Below, piece by piece: positions 54,628 through 62,299 of a stretch of DNA of 64,000 nucleotides. The notes under the pieces were generated by a model. That model saw nothing but the letters and a program-made list of their open reading frames with translations, searched no databases and was not told where the DNA came from. This DNA comes from Pandoraea capi (GTDB lineage: Bacteria; Pseudomonadota; Gammaproteobacteria; Burkholderiales; Burkholderiaceae), in NCBI RefSeq assembly GCF_902459735.1, contig NZ_CABPRV010000017.1, forward strand, positions 34,928-98,927, read 5' to 3'. The first letter of the stretch is position 1, and each line of letters starts with the position of its first letter. Position numbers and translations under genes: made by a program.

Positions 54628-55524
54628 TTACGAGCGGCACCGGTCCGCGGATGCATGTTCTGTTGAAGCATTCAGATAGGTGACGATGTCGTCCAGCACG
54701 GGCGCGACGCCTCTTAGCGGAACGCTCACCGCACCGATCATCATCGCGTGGCCGACCGGATAGTGGTGTACCTGCACTTCACTGCCATGGCTGCGTAACT
54801 GTTCTGCGAAGCGCTCGGTATTGCCCGGGTCGACAACGGTATCGGTGTCGCCGACACCGAGAAACATCGATGGCTCTTCGCCCGTCACGAAATGAATGGG
54901 CTGACTCGCCAGTCGCACCGATGCCGGAAATATGCGCCCCAGCACGGCGCTGTGCAGCGGTAGAAAATCGTATGGGCCCGCGAGCCCGATCACACCCGCG
55001 ATATCGCACTGACGCAATCCGTTGGCTCGTAGGTATGTGGCATCGGTCGCGAGCAATGCCACGATTTGCGCGCCGGCCGAATGTCCCATGAGAAACAAGT
55101 GCTCAGGATCGGCGCCATATTCGCCAGCATGACGCCGCGCCCAACGGACCGCCAGCGCGGCATCGTCGACAAAGGTCGGGAATGTGACTTCCGGATAGGT
55201 GCGATAGTCGGGCACGATCACCATGAATCCACGCGACGCCAGCGCTTCGCCGACGAATCGATAGTCCGCACGGTCGCCGTTCTGCCAACTCCCCCCGTAA
55301 AAGAACACCACCACCGGCATTGCGCTGGTGGACACAGCCCCCTGCGGCAATGGCAGATAGACGTCGAGCCGCTGCCGTTCCGAGGCGCCGTAGGCAATCG
55401 TCCCGACAGTACGATAGGTCTCGCGCGGTGTGAGCGCGTCGACCAGGCCGATAGGACTGCAAGCGCTGAGCGAGAGCCCCGCCAGCAAGACCATCAGCAG
55501 GCGGCCAAACAAAGCGTTCACCAT
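54628..55524 (-). CDS. Alpha/beta-hydrolase lipoprotein (carboxylesterase)
   Basis: A 298-residue alpha/beta hydrolase of the BD-FAE/esterase type, anchored as a lipoprotein (signal ending LLAGLSLSAC, lipobox LSAC). The oxyanion motif is VFFYGGSWQNGDR, the nucleophile GHSAGAQIVALL, with late Asp and His (DTVVDPG, HHYPVGHAMM). AGGAG precedes two adjacent ATGs at 55527 and 55524. It probably hydrolyses a periplasmic ester; the substrate is unknown. Confidence 0.88.
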   Translation of the reverse strand: MVNALFGRLLMVLLAGLSLSACSPIGLVDALTPRETYRTVGTIAYGASERQRLDVYLPLPQGAVSTSAMPVVVFFYGGSWQNGDRADYRFVGEALASRGFMVIVPDYRTYPEVTFPTFVDDAALAVRWARRHAGEYGADPEHLFLMGHSAGAQIVALLATDATYLRANGLRQCDIAGVIGLAGPYDFLPLHSAVLGRIFPASVRLASQPIHFVTGEEPSMFLGVGDTDTVVDPGNTERFAEQLRSHGSEVQVHHYPVGHAMMIGAVSVPLRGVAPVLDDIVTYLNASTEHASADRCRS

Positions 55525-55764
55525 CATCGCTCCTTTTGACGGTTGGCGATCCAGACGTGACAAGCGGTGGGGAATGCGACAAGCAGGGCGAAACAGAAGC
55601 CGGTTGTTCCCTGCACATGGCTAGATACGGGCGCGACAGCCAATCGGATGCACGTGGAGCGGCGGGGAGACACACATTTCTCCGGTTTCGTGCATCCGCG
55701 CGGGCGCGGCATCCGTATCAACCACGGTGAGACGGAGTGCCCACGACCCACATGGAGAATTCAT

Positions 55765-56478
55765 ATGCCGCGTGCCGCCTTAATGGACATCAAGGAAATC
55801 AAGGACATCAAGAACTTCGGGGATGTCAGGGACGTCGGTCGGGTGCGACATACCCCGAATCGTGGCGGACGTCTTTGGCGACGCACGCTGACGTGCGTCG
55901 TTCGCGTTATCGGCGCGGCGACCGTGGGCATGATGCTCGCGGCATGCTCGGGATCGCCGCCAAACCCCAATCCTCGTGCAGAGGTTCCACTTCGTCCGGT
56001 GCCGGTGGATTTGCCGAAATACATGGGGCGCTGGTACGTAATCGCCAACATCCCCTATTTCGCCGAGCGCGATTTCGTCGGCAGCCGTGCGGAGTGGGTA
56101 TTGCGCGACGACGGCAAGATCGACGATCACTTCTATGGCCGCAAGAACGGCTTCGATCAGCCCGAGCGTCATTACCAGTTCGTCGACAGCGTCGTGCCCG
56201 GCAGTGGCGGCGGGCACTGGCGAGTCCGGCTCTTCTGGCCGATCTACGTCTCCCAACTCACGCTCTACGTCGACCCCGACTATCGCTACACGCTGCTCGG
56301 CTACCCGGACAAGTCGCTCGGCTGGATCTTTTCCCGTGAACCGGTGATGGACGACGTCACCTATCGCGCCCTGCTCGCCCGCTTCGACGCGATGGGCTAC
56401 GACACTTCACGCTTCCGACGCGTGCCGCAGATGCCCGAGCAAATCGGGCAGGCGGGATTTGCGTCGCCAGGGCGTTGA
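55765..56478 (+). CDS. Lipocalin lipoprotein (Blc-like)
   Basis: A 237-residue protein. After a 60-residue leader it carries a lipobox MMLAACSG (lipidated cysteine) and a lipocalin domain with the signature DLPKYMGRWYVIANIPYFAERD and the C-terminal LGYPDKSLGWIFSREPVMDD. Bacterial lipocalins bind lysophospholipids at the outer membrane. The ATG at 55765 follows GGAG. The odd part is the long N-terminal leader with a DIKEIKDIKNF repeat before the hydrophobic segment; a later start could be used instead. Confidence 0.85.
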   Translation: MPRAALMDIKEIKDIKNFGDVRDVGRVRHTPNRGGRLWRRTLTCVVRVIGAATVGMMLAACSGSPPNPNPRAEVPLRPVPVDLPKYMGRWYVIANIPYFAERDFVGSRAEWVLRDDGKIDDHFYGRKNGFDQPERHYQFVDSVVPGSGGGHWRVRLFWPIYVSQLTLYVDPDYRYTLLGYPDKSLGWIFSREPVMDDVTYRALLARFDAMGYDTSRFRRVPQMPEQIGQAGFASPGR

Positions 56479-56491
56479 GGTCGTTGTGCTT

Positions 56492-56782
56492 TCATGTCTG
56501 GCGTTTGGGTTGTGTCGTCGACCGCAGGGCCACCGTCAGCGCATGCAGCGCCCCTTTGACCTGTGGATCTCTCAGACTCGTGTACAGCACGACGTCTCTC
56601 GACGGTAGCGCCGGAAGGCCCAGACGGGACGAGAGATCCACCGTTCCTCGCGGGGCCACCCGACGCCCCAACGCCGCGACGCCCAGCCCGGCCGAAGCGG
56701 CCGCCCCTACGGTATTGACGCCCCCGCCCACAAACGCTTCGGTCCAGGCGACGCCAGCCGCGTCCAGTGCATTGACGGCCAT
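56492..56782 (-). pseudogene. C-terminal remnant of a LysR-type regulator
   Basis: About 96 codons resembling the last third of a LysR effector domain: LDAAGVAWTEAFVGGGVNTV, AAASAGLGVAALGRRVAP and GLPALPSRDVVLYTS. The DNA-binding domain and the first effector subdomain are absent. It is probably a truncated gene. Confidence 0.6.
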
Positions 56783-56845
56783 CGCGTATGAGGTCGTGCA
56801 TCTGTCCCACCCATTGCTGCATACCCTTCCCGAGGGACAGTCGAC

Positions 56846-56953
56846 ATGACCCCGCTGCGCTTCGCCTTAGCGCACCTGCTTGCCTTGTTGCTTGTCTCGG
56901 CAACCGTGTCTGCGCTGGCGCTCGGACTCGCAGTGCTCGTTCATCGCGGGTAA
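56846..56953 (+). CDS. Possible 35-residue membrane peptide
   Basis: A short open frame starting MTPLRFALAHLL with one strongly hydrophobic helix (residues 5-32) and a basic end (HRG). A GAGGG sequence lies upstream. It is too short to have a recognisable family, so it may be a chance frame. Confidence 0.3.
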   Translation: MTPLRFALAHLLALLLVSATVSALALGLAVLVHRG

Positions 56954-56962
56954 AAAAGTGTT

Positions 56963-57000
56963 GGCAAAGAAAAAGCCCGCCTCCCAAACGGGATACGGGC
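56963..57000 (-). terminator. Terminator facing the minus strand at the left edge of the AT-rich island
   Basis: Arms GCCCG (56975-56979) and CGGGC (56996-57000) with an inner CCC/GGG pair, followed on the minus strand by TTTTTCTTTGC. It would stop transcripts coming from the reverse transcriptase side. Confidence 0.6.
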
Positions 57001-57308
57001 CTCAACTAACCAATAACGGACTTGGCAGGAATTAGTACATTTATAGCCATCAAAAATTGTTGATAGTAGTCCGCCAACTGCGTCAAATGAGCGTCCCAGC
57101 AATACCTAAATTTTTATTTTGTTGATATACCGAGAACAATCGCCCCCTTATGGCCCCATCTCGAACCAGAAAACCGTGGGATCAGTCGAGGGACGAGTCG
57201 CGCTGTTCGCCCACCTGCGTTTGATACTGAAATGTCACTCGCGGCCTACGCGCCGACATCCCGATATATCATTCATGTCAATGCAGCCTCATCACCGGTG
57301 ACTATCTC
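57001..57308. other. AT-rich non-coding junction of the island
   Basis: Base composition drops sharply here compared with the genes to the left. No tRNA, integrase or attachment site was recognised. Short ATG-initiated frames are not supported. Confidence 0.4.
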
Positions 57309-57647
57309 ATGGCAATAGACCAAAAAATGCGCCTTTTGGGCAACTTTATGCCCATGGGATTTCACACCTTTGAGCGCAACGGACGACGCTACATCCCACT
57401 CACACGCATTCCTTACGAGTGGTCTGACATCCTTCCTCGGTGGCTACTACTGCAAACTGATCGCGTTGAGTATGACTCTCCCGACTGTGATCTAGTGGAA
57501 ACCGAACCAGGTAATAAGGCCGCAGGTATGGCATTGACAGAAAGTGCGTGGGGGGATTTCATCGGTTGGATGACCGACATTGCTCGCGAACGCTTGATCG
57601 ATCTAGAAAGGAGAAATTCCGACGGCGAACACATCGGATTACTATGA
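57309..57647 (+). CDS. Hypothetical protein in island
   Basis: A 112-residue, moderately acidic protein rich in tryptophan and aromatics (RIPYEWSDILPRWLLLQ, SAWGDFIGWMTDIARERLIDL). No family is recognised. Base composition resembles the island rather than the chromosome. The ribosome site is weak. It is read toward the convergent reverse transcriptase gene. Confidence 0.45.
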   Translation: MAIDQKMRLLGNFMPMGFHTFERNGRRYIPLTRIPYEWSDILPRWLLLQTDRVEYDSPDCDLVETEPGNKAAGMALTESAWGDFIGWMTDIARERLIDLERRNSDGEHIGLL

Positions 57648-57648
57648 T

Positions 57649-57981
57649 TACCTTACGGCAACGAGGCAGGTATCAAGATAAAAGCGCATCCCCCTGGGTC
57701 AACATTTGGCGCAAATCAACACCCATATCTGGGATGGCGATGCCCATTACTAATGTAACGACCAAATTGAAAAAGCCCATGAACGCCCACTTCTGGCTCG
57801 ATCTCAGGCAGAGGGGGAGGGTTATGGACCGTCAAAGCGGCTCAAAAGATCATCAGAGACGATGCACGTGCTTCACGCGGTCGCGAAGATTTTGCGGAAT
57901 CACCTGCAAACCTTATGGCACTGGAGGCCCGAGCACTTATCCCACCATGATACTGCCCTGCTCCGTGGTAGCTGCGAGCAG
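57649..57981. other. Decayed or insertion-sequence-derived stretch
   Basis: A 333-bp segment that carries the left copy of a 37-bp imperfect direct repeat (57686-57722). One plus-strand frame from 57783 to a TGA at 57948-57950 reads KAAQKIIRDDARASRGRE and on to LMALEARALIPP, which looks like the C-terminus of a real protein whose beginning is lost. I could not assign it. Other frames here seem to be chance. Confidence 0.35.
57686..57722. repeat. Left copy of 37-bp imperfect direct repeat
   Basis: Starts GCATCCCCCTGGGTCAAC and ends GCAAATCAACAC. It matches 63855-63891 at 31 of 37 positions in the same orientation. The reverse complement starts GTGTTGATTTGCGCC, reminiscent of IS21-family terminal repeats. 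Confidence 0.65.
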
Positions 57982-59574
57982 CTAAGCCCGGCCGATGGGG
58001 TTCTTCTTAGCCCAATTGGCAATGGAACGCTCCACGTCATCAAGTTGCCCATCAATGCCCCGAATCCAATGCTTGTATTCGTCCGCAGGCAGACACGACG
58101 CACCGTAAATGAATGCCCGCCTCAGCCACGGCTGCAACTCATGTAAGTACTGCTTCCGACTTCTGAACCAGAAGTCCTTCTTGCTTCTCCCCATAGCAAG
58201 CAGTAACTCTCTCGACGAAAACTCGTCGGGAGTATCGTTGTACAACTTCACGTATTGATCGTCTGAGTTCCATTCACCGTCAAGCGCGAATGGAAGTAAA
58301 AGGTACATTCGAGAATACTCGAGGTGTGACGCAGTTGAAGCATCATCTTTTACGATGTTGATCAACTGCTCACCCAATTCAGCTTTTCGAGGCGCCGGCA
58401 TTCCGTCGAGCCGAAGTAGGTACTCGATGGTCTCCCGGATGACTGGCACAAACTTTCCAAAGTTATCAAAAATCAGGTCAATTGCTTCAGTATCGCCCAA
58501 CTGGCCAAGTCTGCGGAGCAGGAACTTCAGCAATGACAGGTCAGGCTCTTCGGCGTTGATCTGCTCTTGCAGAATGCCTTCCAGATTCAGTTGATCAATT
58601 GCACTTTGATACTCTTCAGGCAGAGCGTCGTAATCAATCTCTTCATAAGAGTCGTCTATACCGATTTCCGTGAGCAATTCATAGAATCGTTCAGACAATG
58701 TATCGAGCTCTCGGCGCTCATTCTCCCGAAGGTAGTCTCGACGGAAATTTTCAACGGGAACAATCTTTGTTTTGTTCTGCTGGAGTGTCAGGCCGTGGTT
58801 GTCCAGAAGTGAACGCGCAAGAATCGTAAGGCATTTGTAGGCTTCAGCCTCTGAGTTGCAAAATATCCGGAAGTCGTCCGAATATCTCACGTATCTTATC
58901 CCCTCAGAGAGTAAGAGCTGATCAATATCCGCAATGGTAACCTCTGCAATTAACCTGGATGCTGCCGAGCCCACAGGAATTCCATACGAATATGCTCCTG
59001 CCCAATGCCCTATAAGACCCTTCAGAGCCTTTGCGTGCATGTGCCCTAAACCCAAGGCGCTATCAAGGGCATTGTCGATCCGATGTGTATATAACCGCGG
59101 GAAGAAATCCGCTATATCAGCAATGACAACATGAGAAGGTGCGATCTGCTCGCAAATATCATGGGATGCCTGCTGAAAGGCCCGATATGAATATTTTTCG
59201 GAAAACATGCGGCCGTCAGCTTCCGGCGCGAAGCGATAGGAATGAACGATGTCGTCCGCCTGCGGAATTCTTTGTGCCTCTAGCCTGTGCCCCACTTCTC
59301 GCACGAGCGCAGTCAGGACAATGAAATCGAGCGGATCAAGCTGAGTGGAAATCCGAAATCCGAAGCGATGTTTTGGAACAAGGCATCGCCGGAACGGACG
59401 CACCCGCCACTCGCTAACATCGGTCGCTTGGATAGCCGCCTTTACCGTCCCCCAAGAGTCAGCAATCGCGTCAAATTCAAAGATAGACGGAAATATGTCC
59501 GTGTCTTTGTAGGTCCGTGCATGCTCTAGCGCCCAATCTAGAGCCGCGTCAGTGAGAGTCAAAGGCATTTGCAT
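57982..59574 (-). CDS. Defence-type reverse transcriptase with helical C-terminal extension
   Basis: A 530-residue RNA-directed DNA polymerase outside the group II intron class. RT motifs: RRCLVPKHRFGFRISTQLDP (fingers, 62-81), VVIADIADFFPRLYTHRI with catalytic D153 (149-166), GIPVGSAASRLIAE (198-211) and the catalytic YSDD at 231-234, then KTKIVP. There is no intron maturase (X) or HNH domain. Residues from about 290 to 530 form a leucine-rich, acidic, probably all-helical extension, as in Abi/UG/DRT antiviral reverse transcriptases. The specific subclass cannot be set by eye. It lies downstream of the ABC-3C operon on the same strand. The start may be M1 or M3. Confidence 0.85.
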   Translation of the reverse strand: MQMPLTLTDAALDWALEHARTYKDTDIFPSIFEFDAIADSWGTVKAAIQATDVSEWRVRPFRRCLVPKHRFGFRISTQLDPLDFIVLTALVREVGHRLEAQRIPQADDIVHSYRFAPEADGRMFSEKYSYRAFQQASHDICEQIAPSHVVIADIADFFPRLYTHRIDNALDSALGLGHMHAKALKGLIGHWAGAYSYGIPVGSAASRLIAEVTIADIDQLLLSEGIRYVRYSDDFRIFCNSEAEAYKCLTILARSLLDNHGLTLQQNKTKIVPVENFRRDYLRENERRELDTLSERFYELLTEIGIDDSYEEIDYDALPEEYQSAIDQLNLEGILQEQINAEEPDLSLLKFLLRRLGQLGDTEAIDLIFDNFGKFVPVIRETIEYLLRLDGMPAPRKAELGEQLINIVKDDASTASHLEYSRMYLLLPFALDGEWNSDDQYVKLYNDTPDEFSSRELLLAMGRSKKDFWFRSRKQYLHELQPWLRRAFIYGASCLPADEYKHWIRGIDGQLDDVERSIANWAKKNPIGRA

Positions 59575-59585
59575 TCCATGATAGT

Positions 59586-59601
59586 CCTCGCTCTAGCGAG
59601 G
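59586..59601 (-). promoter_or_regulatory. Hairpin over the reverse transcriptase ribosome site
   Basis: A perfect 6-bp stem (CCTCGC / GCGAGG) with a four-base loop. On the minus-strand RNA the 3' arm contains GAGG, the only purine-rich ribosome site upstream of the start codon at 59574. Translation may therefore be restrained by this hairpin. Confidence 0.5.
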
Positions 59602-59704
59602 CCGCCGCATCTAGATAAACAACTTTTGCCAACGTGCACTTTTTTGCTCCGCTCCGAGTTCAGACAATTCAGAGCGAAATCTCCATTGACCGATTCCCCG
59701 TCAT

Positions 59705-59760
59705 TTACAAACGTACTACGTGACACCAATTAACCCCGGTCACAACGTTTGGTGTCTACC
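59705..59760 (-). ncRNA. Candidate structured RNA upstream of the reverse transcriptase
   Basis: Within the 220-bp gap between the ATPase and reverse transcriptase genes, arms GACACCAA (59722-59729) and TTGGTGTC (59749-59756) form a perfect 8-bp stem around a 19-base loop. Next to it lies a near-palindromic ACGTACTACGT (59711-59721). Many antiviral reverse transcriptases use an adjacent non-coding RNA as template. That this is such an RNA is inference only. Confidence 0.35.
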
Positions 59761-59794
59761 AGTCCGCGCCTCTACGCGAAGACGATACAGCAGG

Positions 59795-61855
59795 CTACAT
59801 TGCGCCATCATGCTCCATCGGACCAATGAACTTGTCTGGCAACTCGATGAGATAAAACCGGCTGCCTCCAGTCACTCGGTCGAAAACCGCAACGCTTTCA
59901 TCGAATGATGCAGCAAGAATACTCTGAAGCTGCGTCAGCCCACTCATCAGATTCACAAGTGCCTTCTGGCTCGTCTCGCTCATTGAATGTTGGCCCGGCT
60001 CGTCGAACATCAACACACCGGGATGATTGCCCGCGTACTCACGCGTCAACGATGTTTGATACACCGCGAGCAGGAACGCCCATATAAGTCGGACAAAGTC
60101 ACTTGCGGACGACTCGGATTTTACATTCCGCTTCAGCACTTCACGCAGAGTGATGTCACCCAATGCTGGAAGTAGAGTTCCCGCATTGATTTGTACCTCT
60201 GGAATCTCCGCACTCGTATAGTTAAACGCCGATGCATTGGCACGAAAGTTCTTCTCAAGAATTGAAATCTTGACGCGGTCTCGCTTGCTGTACAAGTCGC
60301 TCGGAAACGTCGCTCGCTCCTTCTCTGCACTGACAAGCTTATCCACCAAGTCATCCGCGCGCTCAAGGAACGTTAACAGACGAGACTCTGCTGCCTGAAG
60401 GGAGCGGACGTCTTGCTCCAGAATTATCTGTCTCCTGACATCGGCTTCAAGTGTCGCGTCCGACTGGGAAATGTTCTTTCTCAAATTCACGACATAGGTT
60501 CGCTGCTGTGCAATCTCGCTCTCCAATGCTGAAATGTGACCTGTGGATTGCTCACCCATGCTTTCCAAACCTGCAATCTGGCCCTTGAGCATGCGCAACT
60601 GGGCTTCAAGGTAGTCGATGTTGTGCTGCAGGTCCATTGGCGTCACACCCTCCGTGTGGGGGAGAAGCGTGTTCTCAATGTCTGCCCCGCAGGTCGGGCA
60701 TTTTCCCTCAGCAGATTGAATTTGCAGACTAGCGCCCAAGTCGTGGAGCTTTCGGGTCGTCTTGTTCTTGCGTAGGTCAGACTCAGCCTGCTGCATGAGC
60801 TGCCGGAACTCGATGAGGTTGTTTTTTCGAAGACGTGCTTCGCTCATCAATGTCTCGTAGCTCGCCATGAGACTGTCTAGCTTGGCGGTCCGCTCGTTAA
60901 GCAGGTCAATGACATCTGGAGTCGTCGATATTGGTCCCGCTTTGCGACGACGCTCAATCGCGCGCCACTGTTCCGTTTTTTCTGAAACGGCATTCGGTAC
61001 TGCAACATTCTCTGACTCGACTCTCACCCAAAGCGAAACGTCGGATGGCTTGAACGAGCTGTGTAGGGTCTTCGGAATGCCCTGCGTTGAAACATTCACC
61101 ACATTCAGGGCCGCCTGAAGCTCTGCGAGATTGTCTGCCCACCGAGCCTGAATCTGATTGATGCGTTGTTCGTTGAGCGCTCTTGCCTCCTCGAGCTTGA
61201 AGTTATCAAGGCCCAAAAGGTACTGAACAACTCGAGTAGGCGCCCCGAGGATTTGATAGAACGGGATGTTTGCTATGTAGTCGGTCCAGCCACGCTTCTG
61301 CTCGATGAACAATGCCGCTGCGACAACTTGCGGATAAAGCCGCGTGAGCCCGCCAATTGACGATTGGACGCGAGGTAGCTGCATACCGAGAAACGCCTCT
61401 AGGTAGCGTAAGAACCCGCTCTCATACTTCGCGGCGCCAGGGTCATGGAGGAAGAGCGGTGACGGCTCACCGACAGCATCGCCGGGCTTCGAGACCAATG
61501 CTCCGTCAAAGGCTTCGACGAGCCTTGTTTGCTTGCTCTCGCTCCTGATAGGACGCCGAAACGTGACGACCTTCCCTGAATCGTTTTCGACTTCCACTAG
61601 GACTGAGGACTGGCTTATGACTCGCGTCTTGCCGTCGAACTGGAAGCTGTCGCGCACGGCTGACGTGAGAGCTTTCTCGCCCTTTACACCGACCAGCTCT
61701 TCGAACCCAAGGCCATACATTAAAGTGTTAACTAGGGTACTTTTCCCCGACGAGTTACGCCCTTTGATAATGTTGAGCCCAGGCATAAAAGGGGTCCGGA
61801 ACCCAAAGGTCTCACCGTCACTGATGATTCGGATTTCGATTCCTCGGATGAGCAT
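59795..61855 (-). CDS. ABC-3C system ATPase (SMC/Rad50-like)
   Basis: A 686-residue ABC-class ATPase with SMC/Rad50 layout. The N-terminal lobe has Walker A GRNSSGKST at 32-40. A long coiled-coil region (about 215-560) includes one CPTC knuckle (C386, C389) like a Rad50 zinc hook. The C-terminal lobe has Walker B GVLMFDEPGQ near residue 617. The ATG at 61855 comes 1 bp after the stop of the preceding gene, with GGGG upstream. Together with the two genes upstream this matches the three-component ABC-3C conflict systems, in which the ATPase senses an invader and licenses the effector. Confidence 0.85.
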   Translation of the reverse strand: MLIRGIEIRIISDGETFGFRTPFMPGLNIIKGRNSSGKSTLVNTLMYGLGFEELVGVKGEKALTSAVRDSFQFDGKTRVISQSSVLVEVENDSGKVVTFRRPIRSESKQTRLVEAFDGALVSKPGDAVGEPSPLFLHDPGAAKYESGFLRYLEAFLGMQLPRVQSSIGGLTRLYPQVVAAALFIEQKRGWTDYIANIPFYQILGAPTRVVQYLLGLDNFKLEEARALNEQRINQIQARWADNLAELQAALNVVNVSTQGIPKTLHSSFKPSDVSLWVRVESENVAVPNAVSEKTEQWRAIERRRKAGPISTTPDVIDLLNERTAKLDSLMASYETLMSEARLRKNNLIEFRQLMQQAESDLRKNKTTRKLHDLGASLQIQSAEGKCPTCGADIENTLLPHTEGVTPMDLQHNIDYLEAQLRMLKGQIAGLESMGEQSTGHISALESEIAQQRTYVVNLRKNISQSDATLEADVRRQIILEQDVRSLQAAESRLLTFLERADDLVDKLVSAEKERATFPSDLYSKRDRVKISILEKNFRANASAFNYTSAEIPEVQINAGTLLPALGDITLREVLKRNVKSESSASDFVRLIWAFLLAVYQTSLTREYAGNHPGVLMFDEPGQHSMSETSQKALVNLMSGLTQLQSILAASFDESVAVFDRVTGGSRFYLIELPDKFIGPMEHDGAM

Positions 61856-61856
61856 A

Positions 61857-62297
61857 TTAGCCCCATTTCTCCACAATATTGTCGACCATTTTTTCGGTGA
61901 TGGACGTCTTGAGTCCGCGTAGGTACGCAGCATCGTCGTCGTACAGTTGTTCCTCCAAAGCGCGCTCGCAAAATGCGCTGCCCTTGTTCGTCAAAGCCAC
62001 CATTTTTGCGCTTGCGGTGATAAGTCCGTCCGCTGCGGCGAGAGTCATCGCCTTCTGCACTGCGGGGTCGAGGCCCCATGCAGGGAAATCGATTTCTTGA
62101 CTCTTCGCGGCGCGAACCAGCTTCTCCCGTCGCACGTCTTCTTTCAGGACCCAGTTGAACAACTGCAGCCTGACGAGGCTGGACTTTCGTCCGCGTGACG
62201 CCAACAACAATACAAGTAGCAGTTGCGTAATTTTGAAGAGCGGCCGATGGTCGGGTAGTACGACTGAGGGACGAACATTGAACTCGAGAGTTGCCAT
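61857..62297 (-). CDS. ABC-3C system middle component
   Basis: A 146-residue helical protein that looks like a winged-helix type adaptor (FKITQLLLVLLLASRGRKSS, VQKAMTLAAADGLITAS, MVALTNKGSAFCERA). Size and position, between a nuclease-like protein and an SMC-like ATPase, match the small middle component of ABC-3C systems. Its start is 2 bp after the effector stop and its stop is 1 bp before the ATPase start, so the three are translated as a unit. Confidence 0.75.
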   Translation of the reverse strand: MATLEFNVRPSVVLPDHRPLFKITQLLLVLLLASRGRKSSLVRLQLFNWVLKEDVRREKLVRAAKSQEIDFPAWGLDPAVQKAMTLAAADGLITASAKMVALTNKGSAFCERALEEQLYDDDAAYLRGLKTSITEKMVDNIVEKWG

Positions 62298-62299
62298 TA

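Noticed and set aside
57001-57308. Possible tRNA or attachment site at the island border
   Set aside because: I could not fold a cloverleaf or find a T-loop consensus, and no repeat of this sequence is seen at the right edge.
57644-57985. Plus-strand frame overlapping the stop of the hypothetical gene (ATGA)
   Set aside because: It runs through the 37-bp repeat, and its translation is Arg/Ser/Cys-rich without family traits. More likely IS-end debris.
57982-59574. Group II intron or retron interpretation of the reverse transcriptase
   Set aside because: No maturase/HNH domain, and the protein is too long with a C-terminal extension unlike retron enzymes; motif 4 differs from group II introns.
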